A DNA stretch of 41,399 bases, from contig JAFQPR010000097.1 in NCBI GenBank assembly GCA_017411605.1, forward strand, positions 1 through 41,399. The letters are read 5' to 3'. A program made the position numbers and the translations under genes. Shown here piece after piece: positions 9,501 to 16,007 of this stretch; the first letter of the stretch is position 1; every line of letters begins with the position of its first letter. The notes below the pieces were generated by a model. It ran no database searches. It was given only the letters and a program-made list of their open reading frames with translations, and was not told where the DNA came from. The DNA is from Clostridia bacterium (GTDB taxonomy: Bacteria; Bacillota; Clostridia; Oscillospirales; CAG-272).

Positions 9501-10487
9501 ATCTATCGCGTTCATATACGTTTCAACCTTGACTCTCGTATCTTGAAGATCGGTATTAAATGTAGGTTTATTTTTGTCGCTAGTTGTGAATACCTCGCTT
9601 GAAAGCTCATAATCGGTACCGAGAGTTACTACGATATACGCGCTGTTTGCTCCGTTAACGGCTATAGTTCCGTCTGTATCGGTTATAGAAGTTCCGTCGG
9701 TATCATTATATGTATGCTGAGTTGTGGAAGCGGTAACTGTTCCGCCATCGGTATAGACTTTATAAATTCCAAGAAAATCAACGTCATAATATTCAAGCTT
9801 ACCTGCAAGCTCGATATAACCGATACCGTCCTTGACCTCGGAGGTTACAGTACCGCTCTTTCCGTATCCGTCACCTTCAACCACCATATACGATTGCTCG
9901 TAAGGGATAGTGGGACGAAGTGTAAATGAAAGCGCGCCCGCAGTATCGGCATCAAGCTTGATAACTAATGCTTTGTCGGGATAAGACGTGAAGTGTTCTC
10001 TTGAATATTTTACTCCGCCATATGTATATTCAACACCGGAAATCGCGGTGTTCATATCAAGATAACGGATATAGTCCGATACGTCGGTGTGTCCAAAGTC
10101 GATGAATGTTTCGGAGAAGTTATTAAGTCCTCCGTAAGAATCGTCATATCCTTCGGGCTTAGCTCTTTTGTTTGCAAGCGTTTTTTCGGTTATCTGAATC
10201 CTTTCCGTTACGGTTCTGCCAAAAACGTTAGCGCCGAAATATCCGTTTCCTATAGGAAGCGACCATTGCTGCCAGCCCTCGTCATAACCGGTAACGGGGG
10301 CGTGAGGAGAATGCTCGTTGATTTTCGGTGCCTCTTCGTCGTACCAAAGACGAAGAGGAATTTCGCTTTCACTGATAAGCACGCTATTTTCGTCATCAGC
10401 TGCTGCCGCTCGAGCGGGGAACATCCACGCAAAGCTTCCAAAGAGTAAAGCCAAGGCGCAAAAGAAACTAATAGCTCTTTTTTTCAT
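3591..10487 (-). CDS. Secreted GH95 fucosidase-like protein with discoidin and SGNH domains
   Basis: This 2298-residue exoenzyme probably removes alpha-L-fucose (or a related alpha-sugar) from host or plant glycans. A signal peptide covers residues 1 to about 28 (hydrophobic core, ARA-A cut). The GH95 module spans about 40-860, with N434-I-N436 matching the catalytic Asn pair of family GH95, SPE with E567 as likely general acid, and H658-R-H660. Then come fibronectin III-like domains (about 866-1040), three discoidin/CBM32-like domains (about 1050-1546), a helical linker, a module shared with the other GH95 protein (about 1612-1885), a MucBP-like strand domain, and an SGNH hydrolase (about 1960-2298) with GDSIT, GVGGE, GEN and DRCH-P blocks. 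No LPXTG, SLH or dockerin is seen. AAGGAG precedes the ATG. It faces an AraC gene. GH95 enzymes alone have about 750-800 residues. Family assignment is firm; the substrate is inferred. Confidence 0.9.
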   Translation of the reverse strand: MKKRAISFFCALALLFGSFAWMFPARAAAADDENSVLISESEIPLRLWYDEEAPKINEHSPHAPVTGYDEGWQQWSLPIGNGYFGANVFGRTVTERIQITEKTLANKRAKPEGYDDSYGGLNNFSETFIDFGHTDVSDYIRYLDMNTAISGVEYTYGGVKYSREHFTSYPDKALVIKLDADTAGALSFTLRPTIPYEQSYMVVEGDGYGKSGTVTSEVKDGIGYIELAGKLEYYDVDFLGIYKVYTDGGTVTASTTQHTYNDTDGTSITDTDGTIAVNGANSAYIVVTLGTDYELSSEVFTTSDKNKPTFNTDLQDTRVKVETYMNAIDAKIAGKSFNEAYDVLKEAHVADHSELFGRVTLDLGCNEADFAVTTDELLESYKSGYKSTYLETLLFQYGRYQLIASSRAGALPANLQGVWNTYNSPEWGSGYWHNINVQMNYWPAFSTNLTETFEAYVAFNEAFMQKAEANATSNVSKYNPDMLDADGGNGWVIGTGNYAYSISSDRSAGNLGFTTQLYWEYYQYTQDETILKEIVLPKLLSAARYITKCVEIDEDGNYLVSYSDSPEVHVNGVWYYTVGTTYAQTFAYLNNYHTLLLAEEAGIDLTDEALLSTEEYSVLKTVMEQIDKYDPIHVGLSGQIKEFREEDYYGSVGDDPSHRHISQLVGLYPGNIINSNTPAWIDAALVTLDGRGENTTGGWVYAHKAGLYARAKDGDQARERVDELLSRVTFPNLFTRLWGVYQIDASLGVTAGMAEMLLQSNSGYIEPLAALPANWSEGSYTGLCAEGGFEVSTIWENGTAKTLNVLSKTGNEAAILYYSIDKATVVKASNGARVAYTVDENNAIRFATEAGETYIISGFTPAEKIDAPQVLNYSRAEEFGDFNLVWSPVEGADSYNVSVAIENSATYSLIANTESTSITYTPANEDANARMTFVVTAVKGDTESKRTLCYSNPIDTAASIDKIRGYVLESDELQVVIKANGNTAKYRLYEKNTNGDGYTLISESMAPVLTAADYSDGKSYAVSVISYYQAEESELIEVTYITSSSAIVNENVFKDKIFVESTDKKATPTTGYEYSKLTDGIIDTSNSKNGRFSTKKTAAATDTEPNPAVTQYAEATIDLERDYMLTELRFYLYNKTKAQAGTNFTIEVYSNGEWIPVYANLTNEELQAKYIKVNDSTKSGTWLVFELGGISGSKLRFHSDPLPGDTVTFYEAECYGSVVEESVSNVLTGQAITGSEPSFVHDTQGDIFTYDKLIDGIISTDWKVGRYSSQKNGKFAATIEFDKVYLLDTFKIYTFSNLLSNAGDNWVFEVYLDGKWTTVKTVTNAELGESLVSNGGSAADSEWYEVDLGKAAAEKLRISAKATTGNYVTLTEIKCSATSAETFAVYSDNILEGFEFIGSQPVANDTTYNYDKLTDGVISKTSSVGRYSSKKSGAFEATLEFDGVYLLNNLKLYAFNKAYINTGENWKFEVYFDGAWRTFKTIATNDELAAFKVSNGGTGVEDEWIEINLSGVAAEKIRFSATALSNQYVTLTEIRCTGYAMTTAPADRSEMITAYEKLSELNISSDDHNAKMADFRDYLTDLKLTEEKAIAYTEEMNAYYETAKKDALNSSGYVPKISITLDSSIVMNIYVPKDDTLEFTLDGTSYTDLSLLESQIVTIGGKDFYRMQVTLDAKSAARTVSLAVKIPFGDSTATGRFSFSVTKYANSIFASGTEVEKQILRDVLSYIRAAYNYFDSDTDGTIEKINAIIGERYDETAPYTAEGSTEAPSMGLSSVTFALTSTPALKFCIDGSAPAEAYEFFIGGRRLNAEVITDGDKTYIVLDIYAYAMCETITYKINGEYAGSYHIASYHNWAKAQNNEKLTSLVERFWKYCQSARDFKNSVVVTVNFTDESGKSLANSKSMRLAVGTEFSVPSPAVSGYYTRDLYIKGTADENENINVVYKAIPQNVNKEVVSQKLSNIVCWGDSITAGSGGSNITAANEYGIDLVALGGAASGTNYVNTLKNLISQKIYGGINVANCGVGGETSATIASRADTETYYLYLDGAVSISDFPVVIPLAQSSLVGRLGILRQGNASTLNPITIVGKNSFGEEISVSGSISMALKADAPSGTNVMTCDYSLLEYTFTRTDGDTDTLDFVSGARVITSSSYVYDGRTCIIFMGENGGYTNFDELIKQQVEILTACGNPEYFLIISSTSGTTESRKAITEALTERWGDRYINMGNELNSKEDSYRFAGYSEEDIVSVQANIIEGSVSTLLIADRCHPNAIGYAVIGNIIFERLFDIGAFDAIFDYYDSLAF

Positions 10488-10591
10488 TTTAATTTCTCCT
10501 TTTTAGGTAAAATTATTGTTTGTTTTTCTTCTTAAAGCACTTTTGGGACAACTTTAATTTGTACAAATTGAATAATAATTTTCAATTACAT

Positions 10592-10649
10592 CTTGATTTT
10601 ATCATAAAAATATGTTAATATCAATGTATAAAATACCTTAAAAATTGTA
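10592..10649. promoter_or_regulatory. 58-bp duplicated divergent control region, copy 1
   Basis: This intergenic block matches 14817-14874 at 55 of 58 positions, without gaps. On the minus strand it holds TTGATA (10619-10624) and TAAAAT (10596-10601) spaced by 17 bp, a good promoter for the GH95 gene. The arms TTGATTTTA and TAATATCAA form a 9-bp inverted repeat with one mismatch, overlapping both elements and suitable as a regulator site. A TATAAAAT near 10627 could serve the plus-strand AraC gene. Binding by the AraC proteins is inferred. Confidence 0.75.
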
Positions 10650-10670
10650 AAAAACAGTCAAGAGATTAAT

Positions 10671-11585
10671 ATGAATAAGTTACAAAAAAACAATACATAC
10701 TATTATACCGACCGCAGGACGTTTAAAAATCCATTTGACAACGTACATTATTTTATAAAACGAAACTACGAAATCGGGATGCATAAGCAGGACTTTTTTG
10801 AGATAAATATAGTAATCCGCGGCAAAGGAATCCATTATATTAGCGATAATAAAATTGATGCCGAAGTTGGTGACGTGTTTATTATACCGCCTGAGGTAGA
10901 GCACGGCTACGTAGGCGGTGAGGGCTTTGACGTTTATCATATTGTTGTCAGCAACGGTTTTATGCAGAAAAACATTGCGGAGCTTCAATCAATAAACGGT
11001 TTTTCAACTCTGTTCAAGGTTGAACCGATAATACGTGCCAAAGTGAATAACCCACTTCATCTTAAGCTTAAAAAATCGCAGCTTAAAGCACTGGAAGAAA
11101 TTTTGACGGAGCGAAAAAACAAAAGACCAATCTATACGCCCGAGGAATGGATGCTTAATTCCGCATCCTTTTTAATAATAGTGACGAGATTATGCGAAGC
11201 ATACGTTGAAAATTTTAATATCTTAGCAGATAACTTCTCGGTAAAAGATTCTTATTTTATGCGTGCTTTAGCTCTTATTCACGAGAAATTCAATGAAAAG
11301 CTCTCTGTTGCCGATCTTGCAGCCGAGGCGCATCTTTCCGAAAGTACGTTTGTCAGAAAATTTATATATGTTTGTAAACAAACGCCGTTTGAGTATATTG
11401 TTGACAGACGAATCGAAGCCGCTGAAAATATGCTTTTAAATTCCACGGCTTCGCTTGTAGAAATAGCCGAAAAAGTTGGTTTTTACGATTCGGCGCATCT
11501 ATGCCGTACGTTCAAAAAGAAAAAGGGTGTAACACCTAAGGAGTACCGTAAATTGAAAGCGGAAAGCTTCCGGTATTCAACATAA
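10671..11585 (+). CDS. AraC-family transcriptional regulator 1
   Basis: This 304-residue activator has an N-terminal cupin-like sensor (about 20-150; HKQDFFEINIVIRGKG and GDVFIIPPEVEHGY are typical cupin strands). The C-terminal AraC/XylS DNA-binding domain has two helix-turn-helix units (about 195-298; LSVADLAAEAHLSESTFVRKF and the IAEKVGFYDSAHLCRTFKK signature). It is transcribed away from the GH95 gene across a 183-bp region and is closely similar to the regulator at 14896, which faces the glycyl radical enzyme behind nearly the same promoter block. The ligand is probably a sugar or breakdown product and cannot be read from the sequence. A terminator follows. Confidence 0.93.
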   Translation: MNKLQKNNTYYYTDRRTFKNPFDNVHYFIKRNYEIGMHKQDFFEINIVIRGKGIHYISDNKIDAEVGDVFIIPPEVEHGYVGGEGFDVYHIVVSNGFMQKNIAELQSINGFSTLFKVEPIIRAKVNNPLHLKLKKSQLKALEEILTERKNKRPIYTPEEWMLNSASFLIIVTRLCEAYVENFNILADNFSVKDSYFMRALALIHEKFNEKLSVADLAAEAHLSESTFVRKFIYVCKQTPFEYIVDRRIEAAENMLLNSTASLVEIAEKVGFYDSAHLCRTFKKKKGVTPKEYRKLKAESFRYST

Positions 11586-11593
11586 TAATAAAA

Positions 11594-11640
11594 AGCCTTG
11601 CATACTCGGGATTTCTTTTGTATGCAAGGCTGATTTTTTA
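11594..11640 (+). terminator. Terminator between AraC 1 and GRE activase
   Basis: Perfect 12-bp arms AGCCTTGCATAC (11594-11605) and complement (11620-11631) are followed by GATTTTTT on the plus strand. The opposite strand has a short A/T flank only, so it mainly stops the AraC 1 transcript. Confidence 0.85.
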
Positions 11641-11679
11641 GGTTATATCAATATCACTTTCGGGAAAAGGAACTTAAAA

Positions 11680-12591
11680 CTAAGATTTAATAACTTGTTT
11701 AGAGGTGTACGAGCCTATTGTTTTAACCCAAGCGGCAACCGTTTCTTTTTCGGGGAACGAGAGTGTGCCGAGAGGATAGTCAATACCGAGTCCGTCGCAT
11801 TTTGAGCGTCCGAGCGGATGATAAGGCTCAACGTCAACGCGCGATATGCAATCGAGCCTATCTGCAAGAGCGCCAATCGCACGGAAGTGATCGTCCCTGT
11901 CGTTGTACCCGGGGATTATCGGGCATCTTAAAACGACCTTTGCCCCTGCAGCGTTGAGCTTCTCAAGATTTGCAAGAATAAGCTCGTTTGAAACGCCCGT
12001 ATACTCTTTATGCTTTTCCGGATTTGTTTCCTTATAATCAAATAAAAATAAGTCAACGTAGGGAAGTATGCGTTCTATCTTGTCCCACTTTGCAAAACCC
12101 GAGGTTTCAATAGCCGTGTTAAGTTTTGCATCCTTTGCGGCGCGCAGAAGCTCATAGGTGAAATCGGGTGAAAACAGCGGCTCGCCGCCCGAAACGGTCA
12201 TACCGCCGCCCGAGTTTTCATAGAAGCTTTTATCTCTTATAACAGTTTCGAGAACCTCCTCCGCGGTCATTTCCTTTCCGCACATAGATATAGCTCCAAC
12301 GCATTCTGCCTCGCATTTTCCGCAGAATATGCAATTTTCTCGTTTAACAATGTGTTTATTGCCTTCGTTGAAGGTATGTGCGCCCTGCGGGCAGATCGAA
12401 ACGCAACTGCCGCATCCGATACACTTGCTTTCGGTGAGCATAATCTCGGGATGCCTTTCCTTTGATTCCGGATTATGGCACCAAAGGCAGTTCAGGGGAC
12501 ACCCCTTAATAAATACCGTTGTTCTGATGCCGGGACCGTCGTGAACGGAAAACCGTTGTATATCAAAAACTATTGCTTTTTTATCGCTCAT
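11680..12591 (-). CDS. Glycyl radical enzyme activase (radical SAM)
   Basis: This 303-residue radical SAM protein abstracts a hydrogen from the partner enzyme's glycine to form its radical. The SAM cluster motif is C31-PLN-C35-LW-C38. Two extra 4Fe-4S ferredoxin clusters follow, C57/C60/C63/C67 and C87/C90/C93/C97. This insert is typical of activases for dehydratase or decarboxylase radical enzymes and is absent from the short PflA. SGGEP, the SAM-contact motif, lies in the middle. It starts 5 bp after the stop of the radical enzyme, so both are one operon. No terminator of its own is seen, apart from the plus-strand hairpin at 11594. Confidence 0.94.
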   Translation of the reverse strand: MSDKKAIVFDIQRFSVHDGPGIRTTVFIKGCPLNCLWCHNPESKERHPEIMLTESKCIGCGSCVSICPQGAHTFNEGNKHIVKRENCIFCGKCEAECVGAISMCGKEMTAEEVLETVIRDKSFYENSGGGMTVSGGEPLFSPDFTYELLRAAKDAKLNTAIETSGFAKWDKIERILPYVDLFLFDYKETNPEKHKEYTGVSNELILANLEKLNAAGAKVVLRCPIIPGYNDRDDHFRAIGALADRLDCISRVDVEPYHPLGRSKCDGLGIDYPLGTLSFPEKETVAAWVKTIGSYTSKQVIKS

Positions 12592-12596
12592 TTTTC

Positions 12597-14756
12597 TTAC
12601 CCTTTATGTCTGATTCTTGCTATCACCTCGTCCTGAAGTGATGGCTCAAGACGTGTGAATCTTGCGGAATAACCGCCGACCCTTACCATAAGATGTTCAT
12701 ATTTCTCGGGATGTGTTTTCGCATCAATAAGATCTTCGAGTGGTGTTGTATTGCCTTGGAATATCTGACCGCCATTCTCCATAAAGGAGAGGAGCACGGC
12801 GCGCACGATCTCTTCGTTTGCTATCGAGCTATCGAAGTCCCACATAGTTGATGCCCCGCCCGATAATTTTTCGAACGGGATTTTAGCGCAGGAATTTACA
12901 GCGGCGGTAATACCGCACTTCATAGAAGATGATGCAGGGGTAACTCCTTGAGCAACAGTGCTGTGCGCGGGTCTGCCATCTGCTGTTGCTCCGAGAATTC
13001 TTGCGGCGCTCGGAGCCCATACAAAGGTAAGGATAACGGGTTTTCCCGTTCCGCCCCATCTTGTTCTGTACGAGAGGTACATATCCGCGAAATCGTTCAT
13101 AACTCGGTTTGCCAGATCGTCAGCCTCTTCGTTGTCCATACCGAATTTAGGTATCTCTTTAAGCTTTGCCTGCAGCTTTTCATAACCCTCGAAATTAGCT
13201 TTTAGTGCAGAGATCAACTCATCTGCCGTGCATATTTTTTTATCAAAAACTGCGTATTTTATAGCATAAAGTCCGTCAGCGACGTTTGGAAGCGCAAGAT
13301 GATTGCCGCCGTAATCGTGGTATTTAGCGCCGCCTGCGTGCATATTTCTTCCGCGGGCAAGGCAATCGTCTATCATGCTTGAAATAAGATAAGAAGGTCT
13401 GTTTTTCTCTGCGTGCTCGCTGAATACGTCCTGTTCCTTGAGATATATCGTAGTCAGTCGCTTTGCTTCGGCAATAAAATCATTGTAAAAGCTTTCGAAA
13501 TCTGAGTAAGCGGCAAGACTCTTATCCGCAAGAAAGGCATTGACTCTATTTCCCGTGGTAAGACAGATGCCGCCTGTTATCATAAGCTCAAGCATTTTAG
13601 CGGTATTTTGCCAGCCTATGAATAGGAAGTCGGATGTCATACCCTGGATACCAACCTCCATGCAACCGCCGCAAGCGTATTCAACCGCATCTCTGTACGG
13701 ATGACCTTGCTTGACGAGTGAGCCGATAACAGCAGGATCGTAAAGTATCTGCGCTCTGTTATTTCCCGATATCATAAATCTTGCCGAAAGGTCAAGAAGC
13801 TCCTTCGGTGGATTTTCGGGGAGTCTTACGTAGATTGAGGGGTGTAAAATATTGAGATCCATAATTGACTCTATCATTATGTAGGTCAGGGGATTGACTG
13901 CAGATGAGCCGTTAGGATAAGTACCGCCGACAACTACAGCTTCAACCCATCGCTCAGCGCGGTAAAGTCTCTCATCAATTCTGAGAAACAGCTCGTCAAT
14001 GATCTCCTTCGCTTCTTCGAGAGTGCATCTTCCTGCCTTTATATCTCTTTCAAGATACGGCCATAAGTAGTAGTCGAGTCGGCCGGGACCATTGCCGCCG
14101 AAGGGATTTTCGCGCATAACCACGATGTGCTGCATAAAGAACGCCTGCACGGCTTCTCTGAAGGTTTCGGCAGGATAACGCGGAACCTTTTTCATTCTTT
14201 CCGCAAGCTCGGTGTTGCCAAGCTTTTCGTATACTTCAATATGCTTATCGTTATAAGCCTGAAGTGCGTCAAGCATAATGATTACGCCCTGATAAAAGTC
14301 TTTTGCCTCATCATCTTTTGCATATGCTAACGCATCCGAGAATTTCTTCTTAAAGCCCTCTGTACCGTGGGTGAGTATTTTATCGAAGAACCAGGTTATA
14401 TGTCCCTTAGCTGTTCCGCCGATAAGCTGATATTTCCAAAGCTCCTCAGCTTCGGGATAGAGCTTTAAAAACTCTGCCTTAGCATCTGTATCGCAATTAA
14501 GCTCAGGGCACCATCTCTCGGGCTGCGCCTCATGATTGTAATATATTCTTCCACCGAGTCTGTCGCCCTCATACGCGAAAACGTCCATATTTTGGGTAGC
14601 GAACGCCATAGCTCTCGCGAGCTTCTCGGCGTGCGGAAGAGAAGAAAACTGCTCGAGAGCGGATGTGTGATAATCAAGTGAAAAGTGCGTAGGCTTTCCC
14701 TCTATGCCCCTTGTCTTGCAAAGCTCTTGCAGCTCCTTTATTCTATCGGTAATCAT
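12597..14756 (-). CDS. Glycyl radical enzyme, dehydratase/lyase type
   Basis: This 719-residue oxygen-sensitive enzyme uses a protein radical. The radical loop is RVGGYSARF near the C-terminus (Gly695). The thiyl cysteine is in GGCMEVG (Cys365), followed two residues later by Glu367. The C-x-E pattern marks the eliminase branch (glycerol, propanediol, choline and hydroxyproline enzymes) rather than pyruvate formate-lyase, which has Cys-Cys. GHITWFFDKIL resembles the GH..P block of that branch, with the Pro changed. At 719 residues it is shorter than the usual 780-850. The substrate is unknown. Fucose breakdown yields 1,2-propanediol, so a diol dehydratase is possible given the neighbouring fucosidases, but no microcompartment or fuc genes are seen. 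It shares its promoter block with the GH95 gene at 10487. Confidence 0.9.
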   Translation of the reverse strand: MITDRIKELQELCKTRGIEGKPTHFSLDYHTSALEQFSSLPHAEKLARAMAFATQNMDVFAYEGDRLGGRIYYNHEAQPERWCPELNCDTDAKAEFLKLYPEAEELWKYQLIGGTAKGHITWFFDKILTHGTEGFKKKFSDALAYAKDDEAKDFYQGVIIMLDALQAYNDKHIEVYEKLGNTELAERMKKVPRYPAETFREAVQAFFMQHIVVMRENPFGGNGPGRLDYYLWPYLERDIKAGRCTLEEAKEIIDELFLRIDERLYRAERWVEAVVVGGTYPNGSSAVNPLTYIMIESIMDLNILHPSIYVRLPENPPKELLDLSARFMISGNNRAQILYDPAVIGSLVKQGHPYRDAVEYACGGCMEVGIQGMTSDFLFIGWQNTAKMLELMITGGICLTTGNRVNAFLADKSLAAYSDFESFYNDFIAEAKRLTTIYLKEQDVFSEHAEKNRPSYLISSMIDDCLARGRNMHAGGAKYHDYGGNHLALPNVADGLYAIKYAVFDKKICTADELISALKANFEGYEKLQAKLKEIPKFGMDNEEADDLANRVMNDFADMYLSYRTRWGGTGKPVILTFVWAPSAARILGATADGRPAHSTVAQGVTPASSSMKCGITAAVNSCAKIPFEKLSGGASTMWDFDSSIANEEIVRAVLLSFMENGGQIFQGNTTPLEDLIDAKTHPEKYEHLMVRVGGYSARFTRLEPSLQDEVIARIRHKG

Positions 14757-14816
14757 TATATTTCTCCTTTGTGTGGAATTCTTTTGGCAAAAATAACCTA
14801 AAAATTTTATCTACAA

Positions 14817-14874
14817 CTTGATTTTATCATAAATATATGTTATTATCAATGTATAAAATACTTTAAAAATTGTA
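14817..14874. promoter_or_regulatory. 58-bp duplicated divergent control region, copy 2
   Basis: This is the counterpart of 10592-10649. The minus-strand promoter TTGATA (14844-14849), 17-bp spacer and TAAAAT (14821-14826) is kept and points to the glycyl radical enzyme. The block lies between that gene and AraC 2. The sequence outside the 58 bp is not alike, which implies selection on, or recent copying of, this piece only. Confidence 0.75.
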
Positions 14875-14895
14875 TAATCGACTCAAAAGGTGCAT

Positions 14896-15789
14896 ATGAA
14901 TAGATTAAAAAAGGACGCCAAGTATTATTTTACAAATGAATTGACCTTCAAAACCCCTTTGGATAACGTGCATTATTTTGTAATGAGAAATTACGAGATA
15001 GGAATGCATAAGCAGGACTTTTTTGAAATAAACATAATCGTACGCGGGAACGGTGTTCATTATATTGAGGGCAATCTCGTTGATGCGAGCGTTGGTGATG
15101 TTTTTATAGTTCCGCCGGATGTTGAGCATGGATATACGGGTGGAGAAGGGTTTGATGTTTTTCATATCCTTCTAAATAATAGATTTATGCAGAAAAACCT
15201 TGCCGATCTGCAGATGATAAACGGTTTTTCTATGCTCTTTAACGTCGAGCCGATAATGAGGGCGAGAACGAATAAACCTCTTCATTTAAAATTGAATAGG
15301 GTACAGTTTAAAAGCATCGAAAGCTTGCTTATGGAAAGAATTGATCAGAAAAATTATTTGTCGGCTGAGGATTCAATGCTCAGTATGGGCACTGTATATA
15401 TCATAATAACAAAGCTTTGCGGTATTTACGTTGAGAATAATTCGCTTGAAAAGAAGGATGCCGAGGTTAAGGACACGGCTTTTATGCGTTCGCTTGCTTT
15501 GATACATGAAAGATACAGAGAAAAGCTTACGCTCGAGGAGCTTGCGAGAGAAGCAAGACTTTCAAAAAGCACGTACGTTAGAAAATTTATTTACATTTGT
15601 AAAACGACTCCCGCGGAATATATTACGAGAAAACGCATTGAGGTTGCGGAGAATTTGCTGAAAACCTCAAACTCATCTTTGCTCGAAATAGCGGAAGCTG
15701 TTGGCTTTTACGACGCAGCTCATTTCTCACGTACGTTTAAAAAGTTAAAAGGTATATCACCGTATGAATATAGAAAGAAAAATGTGTAA
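14896..15789 (+). CDS. AraC-family transcriptional regulator 2
   Basis: This 297-residue cupin plus AraC/XylS helix-turn-helix regulator is closely related to AraC 1. The first residues align (MNRLKKDAKYYFTNELTFK against MNKLQKNNTYYYTDRRTFK), which supports the ATG at 14896 over an in-frame GTG 6 nt earlier; AAAAGG lies 5 nt upstream of the ATG. Sensor strands HKQDFFEINIIVRGNG and GDVFIVPPDVEHGY are nearly identical to AraC 1, so both may sense the same or similar ligands. The DNA-binding part ends VGFYDAAHFSRTFKKLKG. It presumably activates the divergent radical enzyme operon, and cross-talk with the GH95 promoter is plausible. Confidence 0.93.
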   Translation: MNRLKKDAKYYFTNELTFKTPLDNVHYFVMRNYEIGMHKQDFFEINIIVRGNGVHYIEGNLVDASVGDVFIVPPDVEHGYTGGEGFDVFHILLNNRFMQKNLADLQMINGFSMLFNVEPIMRARTNKPLHLKLNRVQFKSIESLLMERIDQKNYLSAEDSMLSMGTVYIIITKLCGIYVENNSLEKKDAEVKDTAFMRSLALIHERYREKLTLEELAREARLSKSTYVRKFIYICKTTPAEYITRKRIEVAENLLKTSNSSLLEIAEAVGFYDAAHFSRTFKKLKGISPYEYRKKNV

Positions 15790-15802
15790 TATAAAAAAGC
15801 AG

Positions 15803-15843
15803 GACAAAAACCGAAGCAGAAAATATCCGCTTCGGTTTTTGTC
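15803..15843. terminator. Bidirectional terminator
   Basis: Perfect 15-bp arms GACAAAAACCGAAGC and complement flank an 11-nt loop. The arms provide GGTTTTTG on both strands. It ends AraC 2 (plus) and the GH95 2/microprotein 2 unit (minus), which converge here. Confidence 0.85.
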
Positions 15844-15859
15844 GTTATTAGTTGTTTGA

Positions 15860-15994
15860 TCAGTTTGAAATGTCAAGATCCCAGATGCCGTCGTTATCTT
15901 CCTTCGGTGTAGTCTCGGTACCGGGCGATGTCGTAATGATATCCTTTGCGCCGATCTCAATTATTTCAAGCGCGGGATTCGTATATTCTTTCAT
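15860..15994 (-). CDS. GH95-linked microprotein 2
   Basis: This 44-residue peptide starts at ATG with AAGGAGG about 8 nt upstream, 13 bases after the stop of GH95 2. It begins MKEYTNPALEIIEIGA, contains the core KDIITTSPGTETTPK and ends DGIWDLDISN. The core and DGIWDLD are identical to microprotein 1, while the N-terminal part differs at about half of its positions. Selection therefore acts on the middle and the end. There is no signal peptide, helix long enough to span a membrane, or cysteine. Its place as last gene before a terminator is the same as in the other unit. The function is unknown. Confidence 0.85.
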   Translation of the reverse strand: MKEYTNPALEIIEIGAKDIITTSPGTETTPKEDNDGIWDLDISN

Positions 15995-16007
15995 TATTTT
16001 GACCTCC

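Noticed and set aside
3443-15994. Calling the microproteins RiPP precursors
   Set aside because: No modifying enzyme, protease or exporter typical of RiPPs is present. The radical SAM protein nearby is a glycyl radical activase by motif and operon.
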